64,000 nt of DNA from Parelaphostrongylus tenuis (GCA_019055375.1 JAHQIW010007303.1:266921-330920); one strand, 5' to 3'; counted from the first letter of the stretch, positions 20,801-33,221 are shown. The notes: a model not told the origin generated them from the letters alone. Program-made: numbers and translations.

Positions 20801-23100
20801 CGACACGGATCCGGTGATGGTTCGATAAACACTAGATCGGAGTTTTTCGGCTTCTGATCATCAGTGAGCATTCGCGAACGAGTATACCTGAGACAAGCGT
20901 GACCTTGACAAAAGTCAGTAGTTAACATTTGGAATTACTGAACTTTTTTCTTTTTCTGTGATAAGTCTTTCTCAAAGATGGATTTCTGATATTGAAATGT
21001 TTTATTCGCTGATTGGAACCATGCTTATACACTTGAAAGATGATCACTCTCTGACTATACGAAACTTTCCTCTGAACATACTTATCGACAAGATAATCAG
21101 TGATGTGGTTCAAAGTGGCCGTTTTCTTCCAACACGTCTTTTGCTGACATGAACCGGACACTCCGTGACACTTACACGAGGATATGAGAGTTTTCTTGAC
21201 AGCCTGAGAAATAATAGCTCCACTGCAAGTTTTAAGCTACATTGTCAAGGAATGAGGATCATGCAAAACTCACCAGACGACCTGCTTTCAGATTGTGTTT
21301 CTCAACAGATCGCAACGGTGAGCGAATTATCGGTGTTCTAGTGAGCAGCTTACGACTGGCCGTAATTCCATGTTGCACGCTATAGGAGCATCTACAGGAG
21401 CACGATGATATAAAGTAATTTTACTAATCGCTTTGGAATATAACGAACAAAACCCTCTTACCCTCCATATTCCCAGCCTGGCTGGCCATCATGTGCACAT
21501 GAGCAGTCTTCAATCCAACCTTGAGCACAAGCGGTTGCCACACCCCAAGCCGCACCGGCAGACGATAGGGCCCAAATCAGTGCCGATTCACGATATCCTT
21601 TATGACAATGACTCGTTGCATTAACATTCAAATCACCTTTTTATACAAATTAAAAAATTATTACTAGTTTCTTTTTTGCTTTAGTAAATCCGTGAACGAT
21701 TATCGATCGCAAATTTTCATTTTATACCGGCAATAATATCTCTTCACTAATTCGTAATTACTCAAGAACTTGTCCAGTGTAATTACGTTTCTTCTGATGG
21801 GTGCCTTGTCTCATCAGGTCTATTTACTCATTAATAATCCATATACCAAGTGATGTGCAAAACCCTTGCGTCAGAGCCGCGGACCCGCACTTCACACTAT
21901 CCAGGGGCGCATGCTCTAACCCGTTGCACTACCACCCGCTATTTTGCCACCACTCTTTCTACGCTGCAACACATCTATTGATTCTCAATACCCCATATCT
22001 GTCAGCGTAAGTTGGGTTCAATCTCGATTTCACTGCGTAGGCCAAATTGTTGACGGTTGGTTGCTGACAGATTGATCCGTTGTGACGTGGAAAGAGTGAT
22101 GGCAAAAAAGGCATCGGTAGTGCAACGGTCCGAGCACGCGCCACGTACAGGATGAAATGAGGGTTCGAGCCCCAATTGACGTAAAAGTTTTGCACATCGC
22201 TCTACAGAATTAGGTATATCTATCACATCATACCCCGCTAAAAGCGATTGAATAGAAAAAATTGTGCATAATCAATCACCTTCGGTTAATATACTCACTC
22301 ATCTTCTGGTCAGTTTTAATTCTCATCATTCAATAAAAATTTCTATCATACTATGCTTCTTCTAACTATAGAAGACTTATAACATGTCACACGCACTTGG
22401 ATAGAAGGATAAGCAATTTAACTTTCACAGTTATTCTAAGGAGTGACATCTAAGGGTTAATCACAGTGCGCTTACCCTCGTTCAGAAGCCGACAGCAAAC
22501 GACGTGGGAGGGGTCGAACCCAGGATGTAGTGTGTACCTTAGTGGGCCTTTGACTAGTACACAACCTGCCTGTCTTACTTAAGCATGGGTATGGATGCTG
22601 CTTTTGCCTCTAGTGCTCTCCCTATCAAGACCTCTCTTTCCGTCACGACCTGTGTCCCAACTTCGTTATTACTTTTCAAATCTCCCTCCATTTTCATCCT
22701 TCAGTCTCAGTTGCTCTGAACTCTCCAGCTAACTTTCCATATGCATTTCTATAACAGTAACTCTATTATCACTAACCATATTTCAAAATAGGCGGATCGT
22801 GCATTATATGGCCGACATTCGAACAATCCCATTGTTGAAAACGCATACGATCGGCGCACTGTGTCATCGCGTCCTTTAACGAGCAGAAGAATCAAAAATG
22901 AATGAAGTTTATCTGATTGACTTCGAAAGATATCAGCAGAGAAATTGGTGATGAGATGTGGACACCCAGTCGCACGGCTTACCTGTATACCTTCAAAAGC
23001 AGCGATCACCGTCGACGGTTGCGTGCGACAGGCCAATTGCACAGAACGAAACGCTCTCGAATGCATCAGATCGGGTCCACAACCCTTAATCATGTAAAAT
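17784..23100 (-). CDS. Wnt-family secreted signalling ligand (5' exon missing)
   Basis: Eight minus-strand exons with AG/GT junctions and matching phases: 23100-22983, 22873-22777, 21597-21462, 21391-21274, 21203-21082, 20887-20794, 19421-19335, 17891-17784 (TGA stop). They encode 292 complete residues. Wnt landmarks in order: [35 protein letters not shown]...[28 protein letters not shown] (contains the acylated Ser position); [39 protein letters not shown] at the end. There are 24 cysteines, the usual Wnt number. Wnts are secreted, lipid-modified ligands for Frizzled receptors. The region between SPDPC and GRVC is shorter than usual. The first exon shown starts in phase 2, so a signal-peptide exon lies upstream of 23100 and was not found. 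Introns carry SINEs, a mariner scrap and a fold-back element. Which paralogue it is cannot be told by eye. Confidence 0.93.
18040..18480. repeat. head-to-head pair of tRNA-like repeats (family S3, composite 1)
   Basis: A minus-oriented tRNA-like repeat (about 18040-18200, B-box complement GTATCGAACCGTC, A-box complement GCTAACCAGTTGCACTG) faces a degraded plus-oriented copy (about 18300-18480). The same arrangement recurs at 21829-22240 and 34835-35125. It lies in the last Wnt intron. Confidence 0.5.
18751..19248. mobile_element. fold-back element FB3
   Basis: Arms 18751-18935 and about 19070-19248 are imperfect reverse complements (AATGTATTTTGAGCCTTTCA, AGACACTTGTTTCGTC, CCAGCCTCGTCAGTTGCAC, GGAGTCGACGA). 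Same family as FB1 and FB2. It lies in the last Wnt intron. Confidence 0.7.
19684..19830 (-). repeat. SINE S1 fragment, truncated copy
   Basis: Matches the middle of S1 (CTTCGTTTGAGGTGA.TGAATG, AATGACTCGCG, CCCCGGAGGGATGGA). The tRNA-like head and 3' end are missing. In a Wnt intron. Confidence 0.6.
20344..20580 (-). pseudogene. mariner-like transposase N-terminal scrap
   Basis: The minus strand reads a helix-turn-helix-like stretch, SPSITRE, stop, then [19 protein letters not shown], resembling the second DNA-binding helix region of Tc1/mariner transposases. It is broken by stops and lacks catalytic parts. In a Wnt intron. Confidence 0.45.
21829..22240. repeat. head-to-head pair of tRNA-like repeats (family S3, composite 2)
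   Basis: The minus copy at about 21829-21990 (complement of AGTGCAACGGGTTAGAGC) and plus copy at about 22095-22240 (GGTAGTGCAACGG A-box, GGGTTCGAGCCCC B-box) converge at their heads, and both end in a GCACATCGCT-like block. In Wnt intron 2. The plus copy has the best-preserved boxes of the family. Confidence 0.6.
22485..22565 (-). repeat. tRNA-like repeat head
   Basis: The minus strand reads GTGTACTAGTCAAAGGCCC and later GGGTTCGACCCC (a perfect B-box). No full cloverleaf is apparent. A SINE head or a decayed tRNA. Confidence 0.4.
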
Positions 23101-23229
23101 CTGAACACTTCTACTGTTTTATTTGCCACTATCTTTCATTAGCGCGGTATACGAGGCTATTTTATCAATCCTTCTCTGGAGGATTTGCATTGATCACATT
23201 TCAAAGTAATAGTTCTAATAAATGAAGCT

Positions 23230-26200
23230 TCTCTTTTAGTAAGAAACGCCATCGAAAAGCATTTGATGGAAAGAAGTGCTTGAGAATGATAACGCTTTCA
23301 GGCTTAGAAGTCGTTTCGGAAATATAGGAATAAAATGCTTTTTTTTTCTAATTACTCCTCAAAGATTTTCAGTGGTGAGAAAAATTAGGTGCACATTGTA
23401 GGCGCATCATCAATAGCTTAATATTTTGAAAAAACAAAATTATAGTGAACGGTTAGTGAACAGTTATATACAATTTTTATAACTATCAAGTAATTCAGTA
23501 ATATCTCACCTATAATGCACTTGAATTGTCAAAAGAATTTATTATGAGTTACTTCATACAATGCTTGTATGGCTAACAGGCAGCAAGAAGTACAGCACAG
23601 AGTTGATTCTTTGTTGCCGTCATTCAAAGCGAAATTTGCTGTTACAACTTTGAAAGTCGATTTTTGATTCATGATCTCTATAAGAGCTATGTCATTCAAG
23701 AATAACTGTAGTCATGAGCAGTGGTCACTCTATGAGGAATGCGAAGTTCTTAGACTAGAAATCTAGTGAAAATAGAAGAAGCTACTAAGATGCTCTCTTG
23801 CGCCCAACAGAGTCAGATGGATGCTTTACTAGCACCTGTTCAAGTTAGTCGGCGATCAAAGACAAAGAGGTGAGCTACTATTAGCCTCAAAATGGCAAGG
23901 GTCACAGCGGAGCGATTTCACGTCACAATCACCCAGTCTACGAAAGAAATCGGAATTTTTGTAAGTGAAAATCAATTAAGAGTAGATCTAGACAAAGACG
24001 ATAGCTACTCTCCTACAAGGGAATGATGGTGAAAATGTAAATTGTCAATCTCATTTTTCTGCATAAAAAGGAAGCGACTATATCTGTTAAAAGTTCAGGA
24101 ACGTCATCGGAGGTTTGTCCTATAAGTGTGCAAAAACGAAATCAATCAAAAAAAAAAAATGTGTAGAGAAGTGGAGTTTCTAATGAGGTCAAACAGTTCT
24201 CTTGAAGAGAAGGACCGTTGAGAAATGTTATTAGGCAACCTATACAGATTTTTAAGAAGCCATGTTTTTATTTGAGAGGTGAAGATATTTTGGACTTCTT
24301 TAGATTTCCACACAAAAACTTAATTGAAAATTTGGATAAGAATATCGATTGCGGGAGCAGAAAAGCAACTAGAACTCCTAGACGTTTGATTTTTTAGCCA
24401 TTATCACCAGATAAGTGTGATGCAACTCAAAAGTTAAATAGCGTCAGAGACTTTTTCAGTTCATCACTTCAGTAGCTTCGAAAACTTTCTAGCGGAGCTC
24501 TTTTTCCCTTCACCATCAATGATTCACTTCATCACAGTGTTACAGTACTCCATCATACTGTAATGTATGATTGAGCAATTGCGAGTTTAGTGTTCAGGAA
24601 AGGATTTTATTGACATGCGACCGCTCCTCTTCGGAAGACCATCAACTCATTGTAAAACAGGTTCGGCGCCTAGTCTGACTAAGACCATTTATGGCCAGGC
24701 CGAATGTCCCATCACAAACGACGAAAACGAAATTAGTTTATGGAAAAACTGTGCAGTAAATTTCATAGCACTATTGGAGAAATGGATCTCTTATACTTTT
24801 AGGTTTTAAGAGAAATATTCTGTCGTGAAGTGTTCATTGCAAGGACAGATAGACCAATAGACAATTAAGATTTGTAGAAGGTATATTACGTTGGGAATTA
24901 CTATAATAAAATGGAAACTGTGGAAAAAGATTTCCACCTTTCATTAATATCCAGGCATTTTTTCGCCGGAAATATAAAGCTATAGATGTTCAGCAGTTTT
25001 TATTCGAAAGATTTATGATTATCATTTCGTCGACAAAGTTTTCACTGTGATTTAGAAAGTGAAATGCAGTTTTACAATCAAAAATTGATTTATATGCAAA
25101 AGTCCATTTTGTAGCTTTTGCATAAAATTGGTTCCGGTTTCTTCAAGGATTCTTGAGAGTGTAGTTTTTTTTTTCTAATGACTCGGTGGTTTTTCAAAAG
25201 TCTTCGAGGAAATCATTCAACCGGGAATGCTTGCGTTTCTCAGTGTAAGCAACGTAATTGAGAAAATCCAAGTCATTTGATCACTTTGGTTTATTTAACT
25301 CTATGAGTTATCACATCACAGTATATAACGTTTAGAGAAAAAGGAACTTATTATAAATTGCGCATCTAAACTGATTAAAGTAAATAAAAAAAAGAGCTGC
25401 TCTTCTGAGCTGTCAGGGAGTAACAAACTGCCATGACTATTTCCTGAGATTAAGTACGCACTTCATGCCCCTGAGAATGTCAACGATAACTCATGACCTC
25501 ATGTGGATGTTATGCGTATTGATCGATACTTGCTTTGAATTTCGGATACAGTCACATACAGTAACATAGAAAACTCACCATGTTTCTGAGTACATTCCAT
25601 CCAGACAAACATGATGATTACTCGTTTAGAGATATTAAATTGATGTAAAACGATAGTCGGCGAAACAAAAGTCACTGATTTGGCTAGCGTCAGGAAACCC
25701 CGGTTATAAGTGGTATTAATTTGTAGATTTCTAAGCTCCAGATTGTGGATGCTCAAGAAAGTTTTCGTATTACTAAAAAACAGCGGAAAGAAAAAAATTT
25801 TGCTCAAATAATAACTAAACCACGTGACAATTTTGAAAATGCTTCATAGGCGTCGAACGCACTGTATTGAGAAGAACGAAATTCAATCTTTGAAAATCGT
25901 GAAGTTGCTAATGATCGAGCAAAAGATCCTTTCTGGAAGTCTTGTGTTTGTTATGATCAAGCAGAGGAGCCATTTTGGAAGAGAAAAATGACTGCGCTTC
26001 TAGTTTGAGAAAACCGTTGGAACAATGTAAATAGTGATCATCTAGGTACTATGTAGAAGCTTCAGAGTACCTAACTCTTTTACGTACTGGATTCAGTTTG
26101 CAGAATGAGCTCTTCGTAGAGATTTCCGCAAAATCATTTAACTTTAGGGATTCGCAAGTTGAAGTTTTCTAATGAAGAAGAGATAACGGCGAAATGGTGA

Positions 26201-27050
26201 TGGAAAGCGGCACAAAAAGTCCCTTATCCATTGGAACACCCTCCTATAACTGCTGGTGACATTAAACCACTGAAGTAATATTGTGGAAAATCTTTTTTCA
26301 TACTGATTGGATTTCTTGGTAACGTCTGTGCTGTATAAAATGAAAAGATTTCTTAAAGTTCTTTTTGATTAAGGTTCTGAAACCAAGCCTTTATTTAATC
26401 TTGACCGAATGAGGCTTATAGAATTCCTATGTATACCCATAAAAAAGCCTTTTTTCGTATTACTTGGAGAAATTTGTTAATTGACATATACGCAAGATTT
26501 CATTGATTTTTGCAATGATAAACATTGACAGAAGAATTTACGCTTTTTTTAATTCAATCCATGTTGTAGAATCGAAAAACAATATGAGTTAGCGGGAGGT
26601 AAAAAAGTGTATAGAGTGAGGAAGAAGCAAAACAACATTGAATTATTTCTATCTTTTAGGTCAGACCCTACCTTTCCCTATTCTCTCCTCACCCCATGAG
26701 ACTACAAAAGCAAAATAACTAAACTGCTTGTAGTGGAGAATGTATACGGTTGTATGACAGATGATTATTCGCGGTGATCCTTGTAGTCAAAAATTGCCGT
26801 GAAAAAAGTACCTCTTCTAATTTTGAGTTTACAAAGTAACTCTGAGCCTAAAAGGTTTGACCCTGATTGAAGAGATTAAGCTACTTTATTCTTTGCATCG
26901 TTTTGCTAGATGGAAGTGATTACTAAACACCGGATTTTGTGTTGATTCGTAAGAAGAAACTTTAAGAGGTTCCGAAGCCTTCTGATACAGATTATCGCAA
27001 ATGTCAAGAAAGAAAAAGGCAATAAAAAAGAAGGTGGTTCATAGGTGAAA
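23230..27050. other. no confident gene; may hold the Wnt 5' exon
   Basis: AT-rich with only short frames. The missing Wnt signal-peptide exon should lie here or further upstream. A plus-strand frame at 24615-24809 has no recognisable motif. Confidence 0.35.
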
Positions 27051-27057
27051 ATCTTAC

Positions 27058-27498
27058 CTGGAGAAGTTTTGCTGGAGCTGGAGGTGGAGTAAAATTATGC
27101 ACCACATGGGAAAATAACAACAACACACCAAAAATAAGCCAGTTACGCAGCTGTAGTGAAAAATTGATTAAGTGCAAGTTTCCAGCGTCAAATGACTCAT
27201 TGCTTCTTCTCGTCGAAGAATGTCCTCCAGATGATTGATTTCTATTCGGGAGCGTATCTTCATTAGTATTATCTACACGCATGACGTCTGCCATCACCGA
27301 GTACGGTAGCGAACGAGTTGCTGTCGCCGTTGTAGGTAGTCGAATGCGCAGAAGTCGGTGATGGTGGTGGAGCCCCCCATCGCTGGTGATGGTGCTTGTT
27401 GCGACCGATCGTCGTTCTCCTCGTCCCATATACTGTCTCATACCGACTACCGTATAGGACAATGATGAAATCAGGGTCAGCGTCGTATAGGAGTGCAT
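27058..27498 (-). CDS. candidate first exon of a single-pass membrane protein
   Basis: An open frame from ATG (27498-27496) runs 147 codons to a good donor (CCAG|GTAAGATT at 27058). It encodes a Ser/Thr/His-rich polar region of about 105 residues, then a hydrophobic segment (NWLIFGVLLLFSHVV) and TPPPAPAKLLQ. The layout suggests a type II membrane protein with a short anchor. No family was recognised and no second exon was found downstream. It could be a chance frame. Confidence 0.35.
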
Positions 27499-27529
27499 TA
27501 AAACGAAGCTCGTCAAAATTTAACACCAT

Positions 27530-29580
27530 GCGCTGTCTTGCACTACGGCAGTAAAGCTAACAATAAATGCAGAAGAATGTGATGTTGAGTGGATTTTCGT
27601 GCGAACACGAAATATGGACCAGGTGGCTAGATACACGAAACGTCAGTTGGAACTCGTAATAGCACCTTGAATGGCAGAGGAACGATTTGGTCAGGTGCCT
27701 CGGCAAATACGAGGATAAACAGGTGTAAAAACAGCCATTCGTAATTGAAAAACTGTGACAAACATATATCAACAAACATCTGGGGGTGAGCACTTTCAAA
27801 CCCTGCTGCATTTGTTGAGACAAAAATGCAACTACGCTATATCACCTCAGTCAGCCTCAACAACAGGAAGCTCTTCCAAAAAAGTCATACATCAAACGCC
27901 ATTTTCGGTGAGTGAAATCTTCTATAGCAAAGAAAACTTTTAAACAATTGCTTCCTTTCGGATCCTAAAGAGAAATCGGAAAAAACCCTTTTTGATGGAA
28001 ATCGTGGTGAATTACTTCCAAACCAAAAGCCATTAGAGGCTTTCAGAGCGTCATTGTTTCTTCAACTCTGTTGCTTCTCGCAAACATAGTATATCGTTTT
28101 TGAGTGAATCTCCATATATTAGAAACTATTAGCGCAGCACTGAATGATCTGTTTACCTGTTTCAAAATTTAAATTTGGATTTCTGACACTGAAAAAGTTG
28201 TAGAACAGCTTCTCAAGAAAAGACCCTTCAAATCGTACATATTAATTTCTTCTCTATCATACGTCAATATTGCAAAAAGGGCCTCGCTTTCTGAACAAGT
28301 GCGAAGAGTATCATATTTGCTGCTAGTCTTCATAATACATAAGCTCTTTGCTTCGCCTATCTATATGTCATCTAACAAATTGCAGTATCACTTCCTTTGA
28401 AGAAATCGCTATCAATCTAATAGAATAATAGTTTCATAAACTATCACATTTATCATCGATTCAAAAAATCATGCTGGAGTGTATGATGAAGGCCCAGAAT
28501 GTACAGCCATCTCGAGTTACCAGAAGAAGCAACTCTTGATCAGTAGTTCCAGGTGAGAACGAAAAAAAACGGCGAGGAATCCTCATTATACGGTTAAATC
28601 CACACTTGCACCTTACCAGTTGCTCATCAACTGCAGGTAAAGAAATAGATCAAGAACACTGGGAAATGGATATTAAGGTGATACTGTGTGGTTAAGCCAT
28701 CGTTGAATACTTAGCTGGGGAGTTGCCTGATAGCGTTTCAATTTAGTGTCGTGTAAAAGGAACTCTGCCACTAAAGATTGTCAATCGCTGGCCTTCCTCA
28801 GAAGGTATAAGGTATGTACTCAATCCATAAAATGTAATTATGTCATAGCCGATTCACCTAGTTTCCAACTGGCGTATAAAACAAAGCACTTCACACTCAG
28901 CATCGCATTAATTTGTGATTCGATATTTCCTTCACTATCGGCTGAAACGAAGAATTTTTTTAGATAATTTTCTTTTGTAAATGATTAGTTGTGTGTGTTT
29001 TTCTATACACCACATAATTTCATACGCTGCACTGTACTGAGCACTTGATCGTCCAAACCAGTTCAGAGATCTTTTTAGAGCGGATTACGGTCACGAAGGA
29101 AGCCCCCTATTCTAGATTGTCAGGAATGTGACTTTCAGCTATAAAAAATTAATGAACATCTTAGTTGATTTGTGAAACCACCACGTGCTACAAATCGCTG
29201 CGGAATCTCACCTAAAAATTATCGATACTGCATCCGTAAGAAGTTTCTAGGTATTTTAGATTCATATTCATTACACATCTTGTAGTTCAGTGTTAAACTT
29301 ATTAGGAAATACTAAAAGTAGGAATCAAAAAAGATGAATAAGAATCATAAACATTGCGGCTAGTAAATTTTTAACTTCAGCTGCAAATCTGTTTATTCCA
29401 CAGTAGGACAACTATGTGTAAAATTCATGGCACTTTGGAAGTGTTTTTCGGCCGAGGCTCAGTATACCAGCGTACACTTCCATAATTCTTATATTATTAT
29501 TCGGTGGAGAATGTGTTCAATAAGTTTATTCAATACGACTCAGCATGGCTTCTGTAAGCTTTCACGGTGCTACTGAAACA
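27530..29580. other. no gene or classified repeat seen
   Basis: Short frames on both strands without motifs or paired splice sites. Confidence 0.4.
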
Positions 29581-29587
29581 GATAATA

Positions 29588-30094
29588 GGTTGGGGAAAAT
29601 GCTTTGAAAAAATGTTTGTTAAAAATTTATGTAGGCACGCTTCTCCGACAAAAGATCGATTCCGCAAGCATAAAATTCCAATTTGTTGCTGTTGAAGAAA
29701 TGATTGATCGAGTTGTTAAAGAGGGATTTTCTTTAGTCGCTTCAAACACACTTTGACGATCAACTTCTTTTGGGCGACCTGAACGCGGTTGATTTTCCAA
29801 ACTTTCTTTGCCTTCGTCAAGCTTTTTGAGCTACCTGTAGTACTTTTGCAACTGCATCTTCGCTCCAAGCGAGACTGATGCATTCACTTTCCACCGTTGC
29901 ATTTGAACCAACAGTCATTCGTGCAGCATCACCAACCTAATTTGCTCTCCTGTTAACTTCATCTTGAAATAGGTAGATAAAGTATATATCAATCAATGCG
30001 GGAGAAGAAGGGCTTTCAAATGAGCTCAAGAAGACAAAAATGGCCAGCAACCAAAAAAAGTTATAAGCGTTTTCTCAGAACTTTTTCCCCAACC
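29588..30094 (-). mobile_element. internally deleted mariner, copy 1 (507 bp)
   Basis: Flanked by TA on both sides (29586-29587, 30095-30096). The terminal repeats read GGTTGGGGAAAATGCTTTGA on the left and, inverted, GGTTGGGGAAAAAGTTCTGA on the right. The minus strand encodes a frame-shifted transposase N-terminus (MKLTGEQIRLVMLHE, later KESLENQPRSGRP), jumping straight to a C-terminal remnant (FYACGIDLLSEKRAYI). The catalytic domain is deleted. Confidence 0.8.
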
Positions 30095-30601
30095 TATTTG
30101 TGGTTAATAAGGAGTTTTGTCAATGAACACAATTGGTCGTCGTTTCAGTTGTACATCAACGGTTGCAGACGCTTTGGTTTCTGATGATGTTCGACAGTTT
30201 TCTGGCAGATAACTCGTAATAGCTTTTATTTCAATTTCTTTAAATTTGGGCACTGTAAAGGTTTCGGTTACTATATAGTTCAATCTGACGACCTTCGCCG
30301 TGGCCTACCTTTTCCGATCCTAATTACATGTTTTTTCGTACTTTCCTTGAAAGCAGTCGAATCGTTGTTTGTAGATCAGTGTCCTTTGCTGTCTTCAATT
30401 TCATCAATGATGGTGAGCTAGTCTCCATTTCATTTGGCTCTCAGCATTCTCATCTCCACAACTAAGTTTTTGAAAAAAGCGAAAACACAGCGTTAAGTTG
30501 ATAATCTTACATAAAATGTTAGGTCCAGATCTGTTTGAGACATAGAAAATAGTGCTTCTTTGACTTTTTATCATCCGTCTTCACGAAGTTTTTTTTTTTT
30601 C

Positions 30602-30825
30602 ATAGTGCGGATCCCACTACTTCTAGCACTCATCTCTTCTGGGTATTCTTCATGAACGTCGTTGAAAGCTGGTTGAGTTGTCTTCTTGCAATCCCGAGGA
30701 TAGCCTGGCCGTAGCGTCCTATAGGGTGCTCTTTATGGACCGCTGGAGTGTTAAGAGGGAAGGGTGTGGGGTTCGACTCCAGTGCGCCGCGCTGAGCATC
30801 ACAACCACTCAGCCATGTCACCCTC
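30602..30825 (-). repeat. tRNA-derived SINE (family S2, copy c)
   Basis: The minus strand starts GAGGGTGACATGGCTGAGTGG and has the B-box GGGGTTCGACTCC, followed by the S2 body ending near 30602 next to a poly-T (poly-A tail on the minus strand). The copy with the clearest A- and B-boxes of S2. Confidence 0.7.
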
Positions 30826-30829
30826 GAAA

Positions 30830-31550
30830 AAAAATGCTTTATTTTGCTTTTCTCTTATTCCTATTCCAGTGGTCTAATATAAATTAAACCACTAAAAATA
30901 CAGAGACATTCTAACAAGGATATGAAGCAAAGGGGTCTCTTATAAAATAATATATTCCGGTAGAGTTCATAACATCCTAGTACCACTTTTGTGTATTGAA
31001 CTATGTAAATTATGATCTTTCTTATACTTTTGAAATATTTAATGCTGGTCCGAAGTGGCGCGTTATCGGTTATTGATCTAGGCAGTTGAATGTACACGGC
31101 TCCCTGTTTTCAAAGAGTGGGAAAACCATTTTGACTTGTTTATATGAGCCACCATATTCATAGAAATTTATAGGTGTATCGGACATATAATTGGCAAAGT
31201 CAGACAAAAAAAAATTAGTTCACTTACAGGAAATTTGTTAGATGGTTGCTCTATCAAACATCAGGATGCGGACTTATAAGTGATGAAAAATTTCGCAGAT
31301 ACATCGTGATTGGTTCGACACCGCATTGACCAAAACCACATTTTTACGCATTCGACAAGTTGATGCCAAAGCTTTCTTCATGGAGTAATCGCTAACTTGA
31401 CATGCCAAAATCTACCCAAAGCAGACTGATATCTGTGGTTATCTCTTGCGAATTAATCACTGATCAAGTATATTACAGATGTCAGAACTTGATGTAAAGC
31501 AAGCCACAGGCAGCAGCCACAAGCCTCACAATCCTAAAAGCCCCATACTC
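30830..31550. other. no gene seen
   Basis: AT-rich, chance frames only. Confidence 0.4.
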
Positions 31551-31551
31551 G

Positions 31552-31740
31552 ACTGCCGGTCATTATAATGCCAGGTGATTCCATCATCTGACTTATGGCA
31601 GTTTTTACTCGGCATCGATTCCTTCATAGAGGAGTAGAACTCCAAAGGATTGGCTGAACCGAGGGACGATGCCACTGATGAGTCCCGGTAAGAAACAGAC
31701 GCCTCGTATAGCACTCAGACATGGCTCAAAACATGTATAT
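31552..31740 (+). repeat. dispersed hammerhead repeat, copy B
   Basis: Homologue of the 10912-11105 repeat in the same orientation. It holds a GGCATCGATTCC stretch resembling a pol III B-box, weakly conserved in copy A. Confidence 0.6.
31669..31714 (+). pseudogene. decayed hammerhead ribozyme
   Basis: Retains CTGATGA (31675-31681), GAAA (31692-31695), cleavage triplet GTA (31706-31708) and TAGCAC (31709-31714), but stem II has lost three bases and no longer pairs (GTCCCGGTAA), and stem I has mismatches (ATGCCA against TAGCAC). Probably inactive. Confidence 0.6.
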
Positions 31741-31749
31741 CTTTAGTGT

Positions 31750-33130
31750 GAAACATTAATATGCTGTTTCTCAAAAATCTATTTCTTTATCAAAATCAGA
31801 ATTCGACTAATATTTCTGAACTGTTTTCAGATTCAGCAGAGTGACGTCTATCACTTAATGATAATTCAATCATTTCTCACCGCAATCCATTGGAGGGCAC
31901 CGTAGCCTCACTGCAGACCACAGAATAACAGGACTGCTTATCTCACTTTCAAGGTTTTCTAATCGGGGACCAGTCAATAGTCAGGATAGCGCTCATTACA
32001 CTCTTAGAACAATATTCCCAAAAACTTGAATATGAGTTTGGTAGTTTCTGGCTGTGTGGATTGTGTATGATCTCGAATTTTCCAGGCTGTGAAATAAGCG
32101 ACATCTACAAAGCTAGTCATTACAAGATAAATACTGGGGCAATAACTTGATATTTACATACCAAAGCAAAGAATTTAGCAGGGAGAAAATTCTGACAATA
32201 TCCTGCACAAACCACTTGCCGTAACTTTCTCTCCCAGGCAGAATCTCGACAAAGGCTTTTCTTTGAAGTCTTGAAAGAGCTCAGTGGAGTGAATACTAAA
32301 GTTTACTTCTTGCCTGACTGCTAGGAGCCATGGGTCGCTGGCATTTCTCATTCTTTAAATTGCGTGGTTTTCTTATGGCGGTTATTTTTGCGATCACTTT
32401 TCTCAAAAACACCTGAATCTTCATGGTTTACAATCGCGACTGATGCTCTAACCAAAAGTGATTAAGCACAGTCTAATCACGACTTGTATAAAAACATTTT
32501 TTTCCAAAAAACCTTTACCTAAATTCATGGAAAAACGAAGACCTTCAAAATAACCAGAGGATAATGGTTAACAGTACGATATTTGAGAAAAAACAATTAA
32601 AATTTTTAAGATACTTCTTCATGTAGCGATTGCTAGTGTTTGTAAGCATTATGTCGTCTGATATGAACTAGCAAAAAAAAAAGAATAGAGACAAGGGTTT
32701 TGCTTGTTGAAGTTGTTTCTAAATTGGCATCCATCATACGCTTTTGCATTGGCACATTACATTACACATAGAAGAGGAAACATGTGTGTCAATTCGGTTG
32801 TTCGTCACTTTGAGAAACCAGTTACATGTCGTCAGTGTTGTCACAGCATAAAATCAAAAACAGCCTCAGTTGTTTGTTTGCCCTTTTGCCGTCCGAAAAA
32901 AAGTTTACTAAAGTCAAAACTTAGAAATCAAGACTTTTTTTGCTGCCACTCGCGATTATTCCTCCATATCAACATCATTTAGTATCTTTACAAGCGATCA
33001 TTGCAGGGATGGAGACAAACTCAATAACAATTCGACAACATTACTAAGTGAGAGTGATCAATAATCAGAAAGCAGTCCACTCGCACAGAAGCTTAAAAAT
33101 CGTGGTTTCCGACAGACGCGAAAAAGCGTA
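31750..33130. other. no confident gene
   Basis: Short frames only. A plus-strand Cys-rich frame at 32704-32982 has no recognised motif or splice support. Confidence 0.4.
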
Positions 33131-33221
33131 AGGGATTATTGAGTTGTGCGTAGAATCCATGATATTGGCTGATACGAACTGAATTTTGCAGAAATGAAAA
33201 AATTGTCCTCAATTTTTGTAC

